Assembly: GCF_037392515.1 (NCBI RefSeq)
Contig: NC_090291.1
Span: 40,593,501 to 40,657,500, forward strand
Length of the DNA: 64,000 bases
From: Haliotis asinina
Taxonomy: Eukaryota; Mollusca; Gastropoda; Lepetellida; Haliotidae
Direction of reading: 5' to 3'
The translations under genes were made by a program, and so were the position numbers. Of the stretch, positions 25,215 through 40,200 are shown piece by piece; the first letter of the stretch is position 1, and each line of letters begins with the position of its first letter. The notes under the pieces were generated by a model. The model saw only the letters and a program-made list of their open reading frames with translations. It was not told the origin of the DNA and ran no database searches.

Positions 25215-28200
25215 TCACTGGTTAAACTTTGGTGAATTAAACATCTCAAGTCTTATCATGTCCAATTCTTCCTGAAGCTGAGCAATAGTTCTGTCTCTCT
25301 CCTCCCTCTCCCTCACCACAATCTTCAGCAGACGGTCTCTCTCTTCCAAGTCATGACGGAGCGTGTCAAGGTCACCCTTCTGTTCTGATACCTTCTTTTG
25401 AAGGTTGTGGATCATCTGTAATGATCAGTGATGAAGTTGTAAATACAGGAGATGACAAAATGCTTGAGGTTTGAGTGAGTGAGTGAGTGAGTGAGTGAGT
25501 GAGTGAGTGAGTGAGTGAGTGACTGGCTGAGTGAATGGTGGGTGAGAACATACTGAGGACACTGTTTAAAGTGTGGTCGAGTGAGTGGGTGGGTGGTTGA
25601 GCGATTGAGTGGGCAGGTTCTATGGACAGGACTGAAAAATGGATGGATGAATGAATGCTCAACATTATTCAGTTGAAGTGATGAGTAAAAATATAACCAC
25701 CCGGTTCGAACAATGAAAACTTTGATTCATTAGTGACAGTTATTTGGGTTCATTTTGCATTTTGAAATAACACTGTCTACCAATCCATGCACATTAGTCT
25801 TGTGATTCCAAAAATAATCAATTGTGGGATGCCATAAATCAAAGTGTAATGGGTAAATTGCTGTAAAATCAGAGTGAAAAGTATACCTACCTGATAGTAT
25901 TCAGTATTACTTTATCAATGCATAGTACAGAGATGCTAACCTACTTCCACCAGGTGCAACCTAGGAGCTGTCATAGCCAAGATGTGTCTCTGACCAGCAA
26001 TGTTTCCGTGCCATAGCTATTCAAAATGTCTAAGAAAATGAGCTGACTTATTTATGCTTATAATGCTAGATTTATTGTTGATTTATTTCTCAACAACTGA
26101 GATGCACCTAATAAGGTTGCACTTTGTAATACTGGGTTGCACCAGTGCAAATATGCAAATATTATGAGGGACGTACCTGATCTTTTGTCAGGAAGAGGTC
26201 ACTTGTAAGGAGGTCTTTGGCCGATGGACGCTCCAGGGGTTCAGTGTGAGTCATCTTCAACACTGCCTTTGCCTGGAACATAACATCAATCTGTATCTTA
26301 CCTTCATGTAAAATAATCTCATTTCATTCGTCACCCAGCAGGGCGACAACTGGACAAAAATATTACATGCTGTCACAGTAACTTCTCCACTGAGAAGCTG
26401 TGTCGCTAACAATTGTATGACATCATAATATGACACATGCAGTGCATGGAGTTTGAAAACCATTCAATCAGCTGTTTATCAGTTCACTATGTATTCATTT
26501 ACTTATGAACTTTCACTGCTTTCCTTAAACAACTGTATTCATTGAATTGTTATAACATTCAGCTTAAACACTAATAACTACTTTTACAGCAGTTTTAAGT
26601 TTGTGAGAATATGTTCCACTGATTTAAAATATCCAGTCGAAAGGCAGATGCCATTTTGTTTACATTTCATACAGTCAGCCATCCAGCTTATCAATCTTCA
26701 AATTACCAACTCAGGTGACACTGCTATAAAAAGGCGTACATCAAACTATGTTGCCCATACAACTTTTAATGTATATTTTCTGCCACTTAATTCCCAATTA
26801 TAATCCTTAATACTTCTGCATGGTGTGTTGTTTCCTAAATCATTTCAATAAAATCTGCGATAAACAAAATCAGCAGTGCAAGAGAAAGAACCTGAAAATG
26901 TTTAGCACGAAGTTGTACAGGGTCAGGATGGAAAAAGAAATGTGACTGTCAAATTAGAGGTAAAGTGAAACTTGTAGATCTCCATTCTTTCTCTCTGTGA
27001 TTTGTTCTAGTTGAGTAGACATGATCATATAATGGTGAAACTAATGTAAACAAAATACATAAGGCCTAACAAAAAACATGTAATTAAATTAGGTTTTGTT
27101 GTTGAACACCACCATCAACAAAAATGACAGCTATATGATCGCGGCCAGTAAATAATCCAATCTGGGCCAGAAAATCCAGTGATGAACAACATGAACACAG
27201 ATCTATGCAACTGGGATAAGATGATACATGTTAACAAAGTCAGCGAGTCTGACCACCCTATCCCATTAGTTATCTGGTACAACAAGCATGGGATCTTCAC
27301 TGATTCCATACAATTTGGAACTGAAAAGTTTGGCATATATATTGAGGCAAATTTGTTCTGTTTTCATACAAATGTCAGTAAATTATTTAAGCTGTCAACT
27401 TGGGTCAACTGTAATAGCAAAGATATGGTTGAAGCTGCTAGTGAAACACTATTGTGTCGAACTTTGAAGTGTTACATTTATTGTTAGAGTCGTGAGTGAG
27501 TGAGTTTAGTTCTACGCCGCACTCAGCAATATTCCAGCTATATGGCAGCGGTCTGTAAACAATCGAGTCTGCACCAGTCAATCCAGTGATCACCGATCTG
27601 CACAAATGGGAACCAGTCACATGTGCCAACCAAGTCAGTGGGCGTGACCACCTGATCCCATTAGTCACCTCTTACGACAAGCATAGTCGCCTTTTATGGC
27701 AAGCATGGGTTGCTGAAGGCCTATTCTACCCCGGACCTTCATGGGTCTTAAAAGTCATGAAATCAGAGCATTAGTTCTTTATTCATCATTTTGTGGTTGT
27801 AATGATCCCTGAATAACTAAAAGTATTTAAATAGATTCCTTCAGCTTCACCATAAAGGTGTTTGACTGTATTTTTGTAAGACATTACAAACAGCCATACC
27901 TGCCCTGACCAGTGTTGGGAGAATCCTTCTGGTATTTCTCCCTTCTTGAGACTTGTAATAGCTTCATGTCTCTCCATCTCTGTCACAAAGCGATTGTACT
28001 GCTCAAACAAAATGACACCCAGGCTGAAGATGTCACACTGGTAATTGAAAAGAAAAGGTAAAATTATTGAAACATATGTCATATGTAGGATTTCACTCTC
28101 TCAGTAAAGAACATTTTAGTACGTTTTGGGGTTTACATACTATTTGGGATTCAAACCCTTACCCTCAGAGTCAGGCACCTAATTGCCAGCAGCCAGCGAA

Positions 28201-31200
28201 ATACCCACTCAGTCAGTGACTTCATAAGGATAAACATTACAAAACTGGTAGTCCAGATCATGTACCCTGTGTAGAAGATCCCCTGGAAAGCAGACTATGA
28301 ACTCATATAATGCCACACAGAAAGCAGTCACCACAAAATACAGCTTCTGAGATTACACTTTCTCAGTTAAGTACTGATTCAAGTAGCTTCCTCAGCTTGA
28401 GTTCCATCAAGGATTAGGTGATTTGGTGCCCGACTCTCTGATTCTCATTTGAATCTCTCTGATCACTCTGTATTTATCTGCGAGATACCGAAAAATAAAC
28501 GCTTCATTCTGAGAACTTAGAAAGCCAAGGGAGGTGTCTTCAGATCTGTACACACAAACTGATCTCTGTATCTTATTAGTCTCATTCTGCTTAATGTTCA
28601 CCTTGTTGTCGTACATGCATCCCTTAAGCTGTTCCGGGGCAGCGTATGTCAGAGTCCCCACTTCCGCTGTGTGACGGTCGAACTTGAACACTTCTGTAAC
28701 ACATTCCACACAGTGACAGGGTTTAGCACATGGGTCAATCAACACACCACAATATGAAACCACATTCGCATTTACTCACTCACTCAAAATAGACAGTGAG
28801 AGAGTTAATGCTATGTTCAAGCTATTTGTCAAAACATATAACATAAATGAAACAATATCTGTTTTTTTTCTAGGCACTGTAATTCACCTGCATCGCTATA
28901 CATTCAGTCTTAGTAATTTGAATTACAGGTTACAGGCCCCCCTAAGTAATTGAAGTAATTACCGCAAATTTGAAGGAATTGCATCTCAAATGTAAACAAA
29001 AGCAGTCCACTCGCGAAAAAATTGCAGCGATATCGGTTGTTTAGTGGTAACAACATAAACACAATGCCCCTATCGGACGCAATGTCGGTAATACTAGAAA
29101 CACATTCGGCCATCTTTGGAGATATGATGGCTGTCTGTGTAGAATTGACCAGCAAGATGTCTAAGATCCCAGAATCAGTACTTACTAGCAGCCCCTAAAG
29201 TCAGACTTGTCTCCTATGGTCGGAGGACTCTTGCCTACACTGCAGCACTGCTTTGGATTTCAATGCTAGCATACGTCAATGTGCCAAACCACTTTCAAGT
29301 CCCTTCTAAAAAACCACTACCTCTTCACAGTTTTCTCTTAGATCAGTCTAAGTAAACTTTGTCTCAGTGTATTTCGTTACACTCCACCACTGAGTCTAAC
29401 AAAACCTAGTAGAAGGTCATGTCAGGTAACCTTTGAACTACTTATAACCGTCCAATCAAACGCGAGATGGTTAAATAGATTTAACTAATCAAACAACGGC
29501 TACTATTTAGGGATTGGAGGGACTTTCAAAATATTCAGGTTACCGACACAGATCTCACCACAAACAAAAATCTGTATATAACATAGTTATTTGACCAGCT
29601 ATATATATGCTATAGGGGTTCTGTTGACATGGTTAGCATTAGCCAATATTTCCGCAAAATGACATCCCTGAATATTGCCAAAAACACTATTTTCAGGGAC
29701 TGTTTACTCACCGTTGTCATGGTTGTAACATGCGCCGTGTGAATCACCCAGAAGGGATCGTACACTAAATAGCATTCAGAATCGTTAGGTATGAATCTTT
29801 TCGAGATAAAAAGTTCAAAAGGTATGTGTGAATGTCCACTTTCGCGATTTGGTAATCTGTGTTCTGATTGGTCAATCTCAAAGGTTACCTGAAGCGACCT
29901 CCCATAAGGTTTTGTTAGACACAGTAGTGGAGTGTCACGAAATGTACTGAGGATAAGTTTACTTTGACTGTCTCTTAGATCTTTTCTTCCTTTTTAACTC
30001 CAACTATTTGTAATCTTCTGTATACATTGTACATAGATTAACCCTTTTCAGAGTGCCTTGAGCGAGCACTAAATGCATGGATACAGGTGCAGTTGACCGA
30101 CAGCCCTGATATGCAAGCTTTTGTATTTTTGTACCTTTATATCCAGATGGAGATAACACAGTATCTCCGTCGTTGCTCATGATGTCCTCTGTAGCGAGAC
30201 CAAAGTCTCCAATCTTTACATGGAGGGATGACCCCTGGAGGAAAATATTCCTTGGCTGAAATCACAAATGGAAAAGAGTCCATAAAGTTTACATCTTTCC
30301 CTCACAACCAGGCACTGACTGAAATCCTATCTTAAAGTTATTTCTGAAAAATTTTCTGCACTATCAAATTTTAAGTCACGCTGAAATAGTAAAGGACTGA
30401 GGACTGGAGGATGTATGATATTTGATGGTTGTTTTACACAGCAGTATTCAAGCCATATGAAGACAAATAACTACGTCTTTACCAAGGACAAAGAGCTGAA
30501 ACTGCTTTCTAAAATCTTAAATCCTACATATCGATACGTGACCATGAAAGACAGGCGAGTAACAAGAATATCACAGATTTATATTTAAAACTTTAAATTT
30601 ATGTTTAATTAACCATAAAATAGTATTTTCTAAGCAACACAGTATAAGAATGGGTTGCAGACTGCCCAAATCTGAAGGTTCTAGGAACCATGGGGAGTTA
30701 CAGCATGTATAATGCTTGCACGGACACTAACTGGATCGACACCAGTGGATGAAATAACGCCTGTCTGACCGCCAAGACAGGACGATTTCTGATAGATGGT
30801 CTAAATTTACAGCTAGCCAGTCCAATGGTCTGGTCAAAATGTTAGAAAACATTGTTCCAGTAATATTCTTTGGTTTGTCTGGTCTGGTTAAATTCATTTT
30901 CATTCAGCCCTGATATCTGGCCGAGTTTTTGGCTTGTATCATACACTGTTTTATTGTTTACAAAATCCACTCAGATTTTCAGTCATAAATTATAATTACA
31001 TATATTCTATGATAAAAAATGTGGTAAGATTATATATGCTTTGAATGTCCTTGGACTTTTGTATCCTGGGGAGAAAAATGATTTTACAGTACTCTGGAAG
31101 TCGTGGAAGTCGCGGTGGCTGAGCGGGCTAGGCGGCTGACTTTGTGTGCTGGCGATTAGGTGCCTGACTCTGAGGGTGCGGGTTCGAATCCCGCATGGGA

Positions 31201-34200
31201 CTCAACCGAAAAAAGTACTAGAATTTGTACTTTACTAAGAAAGTGAAATCCCAAATATGACATATGTTGCATTTGACCACTTTCTAAATGGCATCGTGTA
31301 ATCACAGTACTCTACCACCCTTTATGTCACAGGCTCTAATGATGTCATTTCACCCTTTTCAGTTCGTGATAAGACCAAGTGGCTCAGGCTTGTGAGTATG
31401 GGCAAATTTGGATTCAAGGGTCATGAGCACAAATGAGTAGGGCAAATAAAGGCTGGTCTACATGGTGTTGTGAAAGTGACTTACCTTCAAATCCCTATGC
31501 ATTAGGCCCTGAGAGTGTATGTAATCAACCCCTCGTAGAAGTTGATGAAATATCCTCATATTATCACTGCCAATGTTTTTCAGATCTGAAACAGGCAGGT
31601 TTAATTTTTTTCAGATATGTGCAATCTTACATTATTGTTCCTGTGTAAGTAGATAGTAGAATGGTTCTGTACTGATTTGCAACAAAGTGTCAGGTAGATA
31701 GACCAATGAGGTCAACACATCATTCACATCAAATCTTGTTTTCCTTATAACTAAAACTATCCCATTATTAGTTGATAAGTGATAACAGTGTTAGCATCTA
31801 CACCCGAAATTCACACATAGCGTAACAAGGAAGTTACCTACAGAACTACCCATCTTGTTCATCAACCTTTCAATATATCAATGCCACTCAAAGACGTCAT
31901 AGATTCTTAATCAGTAAATGAGCAAAACACATTAAAAGAATATTGTTTTTATAACATTCTCCATTTCTGGATGTTATTCTCATAAGTACCACAATTCATC
32001 CATGAACAATGTCCACACCTGTGTCATTGATTGCTTCATTCCTCTGTACCAGCCAGTCAGCTAAGGTGAGACTACACAACTCCATCTGTATGTACAAGGT
32101 GACACTGGTCTGCAAGCAGAAAGGGAAGTATGTCATCTCATCATCAGATAGTGTTACATGAAGTCAAGGTCTTAAAATGTGGGAGCGGCCTGCATGTTAT
32201 GCTAATTAGTTACAGTTACTTCCCTTTGAAAACATTCTTTTCAATATAGGTGCTTTAGATTGTCTCCAAGGACACATGTATGATTTATGATGAATTGAGA
32301 CAAAAACTAATGAGCGACGGGTAAAGACAGATTATCTTTTCCTGAGCTATATTAATGATGTAATTCTTGAACCTTGGCCAGAGAATTACATAATTAACAA
32401 AACATAACCGTCATGAGATTGTTATTGTTTTCATCACCCATATGAGTTTTTATTTAAAAATGCTAAAATGAAAACAGCATTAATATTCTTCATAAGGAAA
32501 CCCGCAATGTGGGGAATCCCCATATCGAAGTGCACTGATATGCTGTTATATTTTCTAAAACAGCCCATCAACGTTCACCAAAAGGTGTAGCCTTCCTAGG
32601 GACTCACAGGAAAAATACTATCCTGTGTTCTGCTTCCGATATGGGTAATATCACGTTACATTCTTTGGTTTCCTGAATTGTCATTTACTCAATGATTGTG
32701 TCAGCGATGCCAACCCTATTTTGGGCCAAAGTGTAACATAGGACGTTAAAAAAATGTTATCTACACCTTAAAAGTATAATACTTGTTGCTGGCTGCTTCC
32801 ACATGGTGCATGTTTTCACAAAAGGAATATTCTAGACAGAAATACAAATGACCAATAATTATGAAGCTCCATACATCGAAAATTGTTGGTCATGAGACAA
32901 AAAACACTGTAATCCCTTAGGCATTAATTGAATCATAAAGTGATTTCTATTGTTATCATGTTATTTTTTAACCCCTGCACCGGTGTGTTACAAAGCAATT
33001 CCCTGTGAAATATTATCCACTATACTGATTTTCATAAAATGAGTAGAAAAGCATAAGTTTCACAGATTAAGTGTAATGGCCTAATTTAATGCTCAAAAAT
33101 GTACTGGTTACACCCAAAGTTTTAAGGGTTGGCCTCTCTGTTGAGTCCACTGGGACTGAAACTTCTCTCCTGCAAAATGTCAGGTTGAAAGCCTACGATC
33201 CATGAGCAGAAAACATGTCCACTAACTGTTAATTTTTATAGTCACATAGTTTTCGGACCCTTAATGGGCAGTGGGCTAGCCTTGTGGTTAAAGCATTCGC
33301 TCATCAAGCTGCAGACCTGGGTTTGATTCCCCACATGGATACAATGTTTGAAGCATATTTCTGGTGTTGCCTGATATTACTGAAATATTGCAGAAATCGG
33401 CGTGAACAAAACCAACTCACTCCTGCCCTATCTTGTAAGCTTGAGATAGTGCATCTGAAAACCCAAACACATACTCACATCAAAAGGTGACATGTGTCCA
33501 CAAAAGTCATCTCGATCCATTGTATTCCCAAAAGACTTCTCAGTACTAGGAACAGGTTCACAGCTGATGCTCCTGCGATACACCCTCCTTGTGCTTGTTA
33601 CTGCCTTAGACTCTGCATAATGACTCTCGGTGAATACAACGTCACCACCAGTGCTGGTGTTGTGGTTTTGTGCTGAAACTCCATGAGTCAATACTTTGTT
33701 GGCAGTGAAGAAACTGTTTGCACTCTTTTGTCGTCGGAACACACTCAATGACTTGGAATGTGATGCCTGAGGTATACAAAGATAGTTGGATGTTAATTCT
33801 GTGTTGGGCCCTATTTCAGAATTTGTATAACTTGGATCCAGTTCAAGGATCTTTGGGCCTTGTCTGTCATCCAAATCATCTCCTGTGTTGGTGCCTCCAA
33901 ATACTATGCTGACGCTTGGACTGTTGCCTTGGTGACCAAAGCTGTCACTGGAACAAGTATTTACGGTTTCAGTTATGACCTATTATCTCACACATAAATG
34001 TCGCTGTCTGATTGGCAGAGAGCTCTTCTATTATTTTCAATGTGCCCTGCTTACAACCGTGGCATAATGCAATATACCCCGCTGCCAGCTGCAATTCATT
34101 CGGTACATCATGGTACATCATTATTTTTTTTATCTGGAATAACATTAAATGACACATGACACACAGAATTTATCAATGTTTTGTGATTGGAAATTGATGG

Positions 34201-37200
34201 AAGGGAGATAGATCTAAATCTCAGTTTCTCGTGTTGTCCACAAAATCTAGTCATGGCTACAAAAACATTTGACTCTCTTTCCAAAAAACAAATTTGGACA
34301 CAATGTTCAAATGAACGTAGTCCTTGTGAATATAAAGAAGGGGAATTACATCACAGCAACTTTACTAAGACAATACCTATGGGAAAAAACAACAAGATTC
34401 AAGATTCGAATCATTTGTATAACACAAGTTGCTGAAGTGTACGATCCGATACCCATGCTTCAAACAGTTCAGAATTAACAGTGAGGTGTTCGGTTAGATA
34501 AATATGTTGTTCACCGGTCCCTCGGGGCCATGAGTTCAAGGACGCTCGATGTTTGTTTATGTCCCCTGAGCCCGAAGGCATTGAGGCTATCTCAACCGAT
34601 GCCTCCCTCACGACCAGTGAACAGCTTTATAATATAGCTATCCTTCTTGGTTAGGTGATGTATGCTGTTATACATGCAATACAGCAAAAGTCCAATTTTC
34701 ATCCACTACAAAGTTTACACATCACGTGCATCAGTGCCTTCTATTACGGACATCTGTTACTACTGCAAACATAACAGCACTCTTTACACATAGCAGAGCC
34801 CTATATCGCAAACAGCAGAGCTCCCTGTTGCAAACATCGGGGCCCACTATTGCAAACATCACAGCAATCTATTACACATAGCAGAGACCTCTATAAACAT
34901 AACAAAGTCCTATATCACAAACAGTAGACCCCACTATTGCAAACATTGGGGCCCACTATTGCAAACAGCACAACAATCTATTACACATAGCAGAGCTCTC
35001 TATTAAACATAACAGAGCCCTATATCGCAAACAGCAGAGCCCACTATTGCAAACATCATAACAATCTATTACACATAACAAAGCCTTATATCACAAACAT
35101 CAGTTGCAAAGGTCAAAGTCTACCATCACAAACAGTAGAGCCAACAATGCAAACATTAAAGTCTGATGTTCTGTCATCTTCAACAACTCGTACCCTTAAA
35201 CACAGTCCTACACTGTATGCACATGGTCTGCAAAGGACCTCTGCATCATACACAAGCCAAACTGACTATTAACACACACACACCTGTCTGATGATGAGGA
35301 GCTGTCATCTGATGTGTGGCTGGTGTCACTGGAGGTTTGAGGACCTGAAACTGATGGAGAGAAGGCATGAGTTCGTGAGGACCTGAAACTGAGGAAGGGA
35401 GGACACAAGGAAGTGAGGACCTGCTCTGAGGAAGGGAGGACGAGGTAGTGAGGACATAATCTGAGGATGACGAGGGAGGATGTAAGTGTGTGAGTGAGGC
35501 CATACGGATGTGAGTACAGATGTGACACTGTGAGTAAGAATGTAAGGATGTGTGTGAGATATGTGACAAAGAGAGGCCATATGTGAGGACATGAGTGAGT
35601 GATCAGAGTTTTACACCACACTCAGCAATATTCCAGCTATATGACGGCGGTCTGTAAATAATCGAGTCTGGACCAGACATTACTTGAGATCAACAGCACG
35701 AGCATCGATCTTCACACATGGGAACAGATGACGGGTTAACCAAATCAGCATGCCTGCCCACCCAATCCTGTTAGTCGCTTCTTATGACAAGCATGGGTCA
35801 TTGAAGATCAGTTCTGGCCTGGATCTTCACGGGTCAGTGAAGACATAAGTAAGGACATGGTGATATGAGCGAGGAAACATGCCAGGTACAGTATGGATGT
35901 TTGCAAATAATGAACTCTAAGCCAGTGACTGAAATTTGCAATGTTCCATGTCAGAGTACAGTGACTCTCAATCTCCAAGCCACATATCTTGCAATTACAC
36001 CGTTAATTGCAGACCTGGGCTCACTTTTACAAAGTGATCTTAGCGCTATAATGAATGTAACTCCCATTCTTTAACCTAGGTGATTGTGTCCAGAATATTA
36101 ATTCATACTCACTGCCATGTTCCAGCCATGCTGCATTGTAGCCAACAATATTGCTGTGTGTGAGACCTGCTAATGCCTTTACTTCCCGTAATAGCTGAAA
36201 TATCAACAGGACAATAGTGTTATAATGTTTAAGTGTGCGTGAGTGCGTGAGTGCGTGAGTGTGTGTATTTAGTTTTATGCTGCTTTTAGTAATATTCCAG
36301 CAATATCACAGCGGAGAACACCAGAAAATGGGCTTCACATATTGTACCCATGTGGGGAATCCAACCCGGGTCTTCGGCGTGACAAGCGAACGCTTTAACC
36401 ACTGGGCTACCCCACCCTCCCCAATGTTTAAGTGAGTTGGGTTTAATGCTGCTTTCAACAGTATTCCACCTACATGATGGCATGGTATCTAAGTGTCGGA
36501 ATTCCCAAGTGACGTTTGGTGACAGATGATTAGTTTCAGTGGCATTCTAGAATTTAGTGATATAGTGATGAAAAAACTTTATGGATGATCAACTTCTTTA
36601 TTTTAACAATGGCGACATTTTGGTGTAAATTTTTATTTTCTAGCTTGAAAACAATATAAGAATCTATAACAAAATGTTGCCATTGTCAAAATAAAGAAGC
36701 TGATCATCCATAAAATTTTGTCATAACTGGTGCTGGTGACAGACATTGCCACTTCACTGTGGTGCCATTAAACAGAGATATATTATCAGGAAGAAAAGAG
36801 GATTTGAAACTACCATCAATGGCCTATCAAGGGACACAATTCTACACAGTAAACGGTTAATACACCATCGCCCATCAAAAGACTCTGAGCTCGATGCTGC
36901 TTAACTTCACCAATTTGTGACGTGAGCTTTATGCACAGGACCACAAAAGCCACCACAAACAAACGACAAGGACAGCCATGTCCCCATCGAAAAGAAGACA
37001 ATGTAAAATAAAATGAGTGAACATTTACTTTTAAAAGTAGTCCTGCATTTCTATGTTTAAACTTGACTTTTTTCACAGCATACTCTCGTCCATCAAGTCG
37101 ATTTTTGGCCTGAAACACAAAGAAAACATGGATAATCGCTACATCAGATTTCTTGGTATTGTCGCAGTTGAAGCATAGAGGGCACACTAAGTTCTGCAAG

Positions 37201-40200
37201 GAGAAAGCTTTAACCGGTACAGAAGCTCACCTTCACTGAAGATCAAAACTTGAGAGACAATTTGTTTAAGAGTTTTGAATATAGTGCAAGATGCAAGAAA
37301 CCAAGTGATGTAACTGGTATAGCATTGTTATTCTTGTTTTAGATACTTTTTTTCAAGAATGAGTGAGTGAGTATGGTCTCAGTAGTACAACGGCAAAGGA
37401 CACGACAAAGGAGCTTCACACACTGTACCCATGAAGGAATCAAACACAGACCTTCAGTGTGATGAGTGAATATACTAAGCATTAGGCTACCCTACTGCCC
37501 CATCATTTCATGCTGTGACTCTGGACTGTGACAACCTCAGTTTACTTAGTCTGACAAACATCATCAAAATTTGTCGGAACAGTTAATGATGACTGTGCAT
37601 GCATAGTCTTTATCAGATCTTTTCTTCATATTTACATGTTCCAAACAAGATTTCCATCTTTGGGATTGAGCAAACAAATATTGTGATTGCATGGTATTGG
37701 TAAGTACATTTTGAGAATTTTTTTAATACCATGCCAGTGGAAGTGAAAAACCTGTGAAGCTCATGTGTAAAACATCACGGTCAATTCAACACTGGCATTC
37801 CTAGGTCTGTTTCTGGATTCCGCATGCTAACATGTATTAGAATTGTTCATTATCTCATCATGCACTATTTGAGCAGCCTATTAGTAATCTAATCTTGTCC
37901 TGACAATACAGGGTTTAATATTATGAACTATGACAGGGATTTTCACCATATGTAACATGCATATTAAAACTCACTGGTGCAGATTACCTTCAGCAACAGG
38001 TTGCACCCGGTGAAAGTTACCTTCAGTAACAGGTTGCACCTGGTGCATGTTACCTTCAGTAACAGGTTGCACCTGGTGCAAGTTACCTTAAGTAACAGGT
38101 TGCACCTGGTGCAGGTAACAATAAATCCTCAAACATCTTAAAACTGTAATCATGTGTTTTAATTGGGAAGTAAGTGACACAAAGTAATATGCTTGTTATA
38201 AGCAGAAACATTTGCTTACTCATTAATCAGCTATGAAGAAGCAATCATAAAACTGAGATGATAAATAATGGCAATGCAAAACTGAAACAGAACCCTTCCT
38301 CATTTACCTTGTTTACCATCATGGGGACATTCTGTTGAATGTACACGATACTGAGTACTTGCTATGAAAATTGCTAAACAAGTGTGCTACATTTTCGACA
38401 ATGTGACCTTATTTTATGATACAACACAAATTCTGATGGTGTAGCCAAACCCATGAGCCAGGATGCACTGTTAGTACTGAAAAAAAATCTCCAAAATTGC
38501 ACACTGAACGATCTATGTGTGGAAAAATACCGAAATATTACCTTGAATACTGAACCGAATCCTCCTTTCCCAAGACGACAGGTTTCAACAAATTCATGCC
38601 TGTACCTAGAGTCTTGCATCGCCAGACTCGGAATGTTGTGGGTTAGTTGTGGTATTTCAGGCATCCTGCAAAAGTAAGTTGACTCTTACAATGGAACAAT
38701 GAGCAAATATTCCTCCTTTTATTAGTGACCCGTGAAGATCCGGGGTAGGATGGTTAGGACATCTCAATGTTAATTTTGAATTGTGGGAAGCATGGGTACA
38801 AAACTTTTTGCTGGATTTTGCAGAAAAGAACACCAGGTTTAGAGTTATCTCCCTTTCATCGATTTGCATCCGAAAAGCATTGGTAATTTCCATACATCAT
38901 GAATGATTCAGTGTTATTCAAGATAAAAAATTTCTACCAAATGATTTCAGCATAGAAAATATTACTTGCTTGTAAATAGGGTACATTGAAAATAACAGAA
39001 GAGCCAATCAGAAACAGACATATATATGTGAGGAAAGATGAGTCATATGTTAGTATCATCGCTATACAAATGGACTCATTATAGACATTGTACAATTAAT
39101 TTAACTACATTCTTACCTAGGTGTGTTGGCCCAGTGGACCAGCAAGGCTTGCTGAAAATAAGGAAAACAGTTGAATTCATAAAGTGAAAAATCATAAAGT
39201 GAAAGTTTCAACCCACATGGTAGACTAATGAAGGAAAACCAAGTTCTTTCGAAAGTCAATTTCTTCATTGCAATGAGTGTGATGTTTCTGTGTAACTGTA
39301 AGTACGAACACATGCTTGATAACGGTGATAGTTCCTACACTGAAACGTTGCTGACTATCCACAGAGTGGGTTTCCTTCACCTAACCAATTTCTAAAATGC
39401 ACAGGTACAGGAAATTCAGGTACATTTTGCAACATATAGTGCCATATATTGGGAACTTATGTCTTTGACAGTGAGTGACACGATTTGTACATGTCAGTCC
39501 TATTTCATATTTATTATAAGTCCCTAAACATACATGATATGCTTCCGTAAACAGTAATTTCAAAATTAGGTTGCATTGTCATTGATTCTATTTTCTCTTA
39601 AATACAGTTTACAGCATTATAGTATGTTGTTTTGTGACTGATTAACAAGGGAAAACACTTGCTATGAATAAAAGTGTGTAGATTTAATTCAACGCATAAA
39701 GATAATCACAAAACTTTTACATATGTTCTTTACCCAACACAATGCTTTGCCGGAAAAATATTGTAATATTTATCATTAAAAAAGCTGCAATATCCTGATA
39801 TATCAATAATACCGTGCAGTCTTGGTTTGGTACTAGTTTTTCTTTCTTTGTTGTCCAACTCTGCACTCTCTAAATATTCGAGTTTGGACCAGACAATCAA
39901 ATGATCAACAACATGAGTATGATGATGACATGTGATGACATGTGGCAACTGAGTCAGCAAGTCTGACCAAATGATCCTGTCATTTGTCTCTCATGACAAG
40001 TATGTGCTCCTGAATGCAAATTCTAACCCATATCTTCACCGGTTAATGGTACAGCTACTAGTGAATGAGGATGACCATCACTGGACGCATTTGTGCTCCC
40101 AGAAAAACTTCCCCTTAACCTCACGTGAAAACAGCTAGCATGAATTTTCAAGACTTGTCTTACCTTGAACATGTCTCGCTTTGCCTTGTGTATCATGTTA

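Noticed and set aside
31108..31202. A genuine tRNA gene of Ser/Leu type
   Set aside because: The head is tRNA-like, but it is followed by a body that recurs antisense at 28085-28215, which marks a SINE.
35208..35621. Minus-strand frames of 88 to 137 codons around 35.2-35.6 kb
   Set aside because: They arise from a purine-rich low-complexity intron stretch. Only the 61-bp HRI exon at 35284-35344 within it is supported by phase and splice sites.
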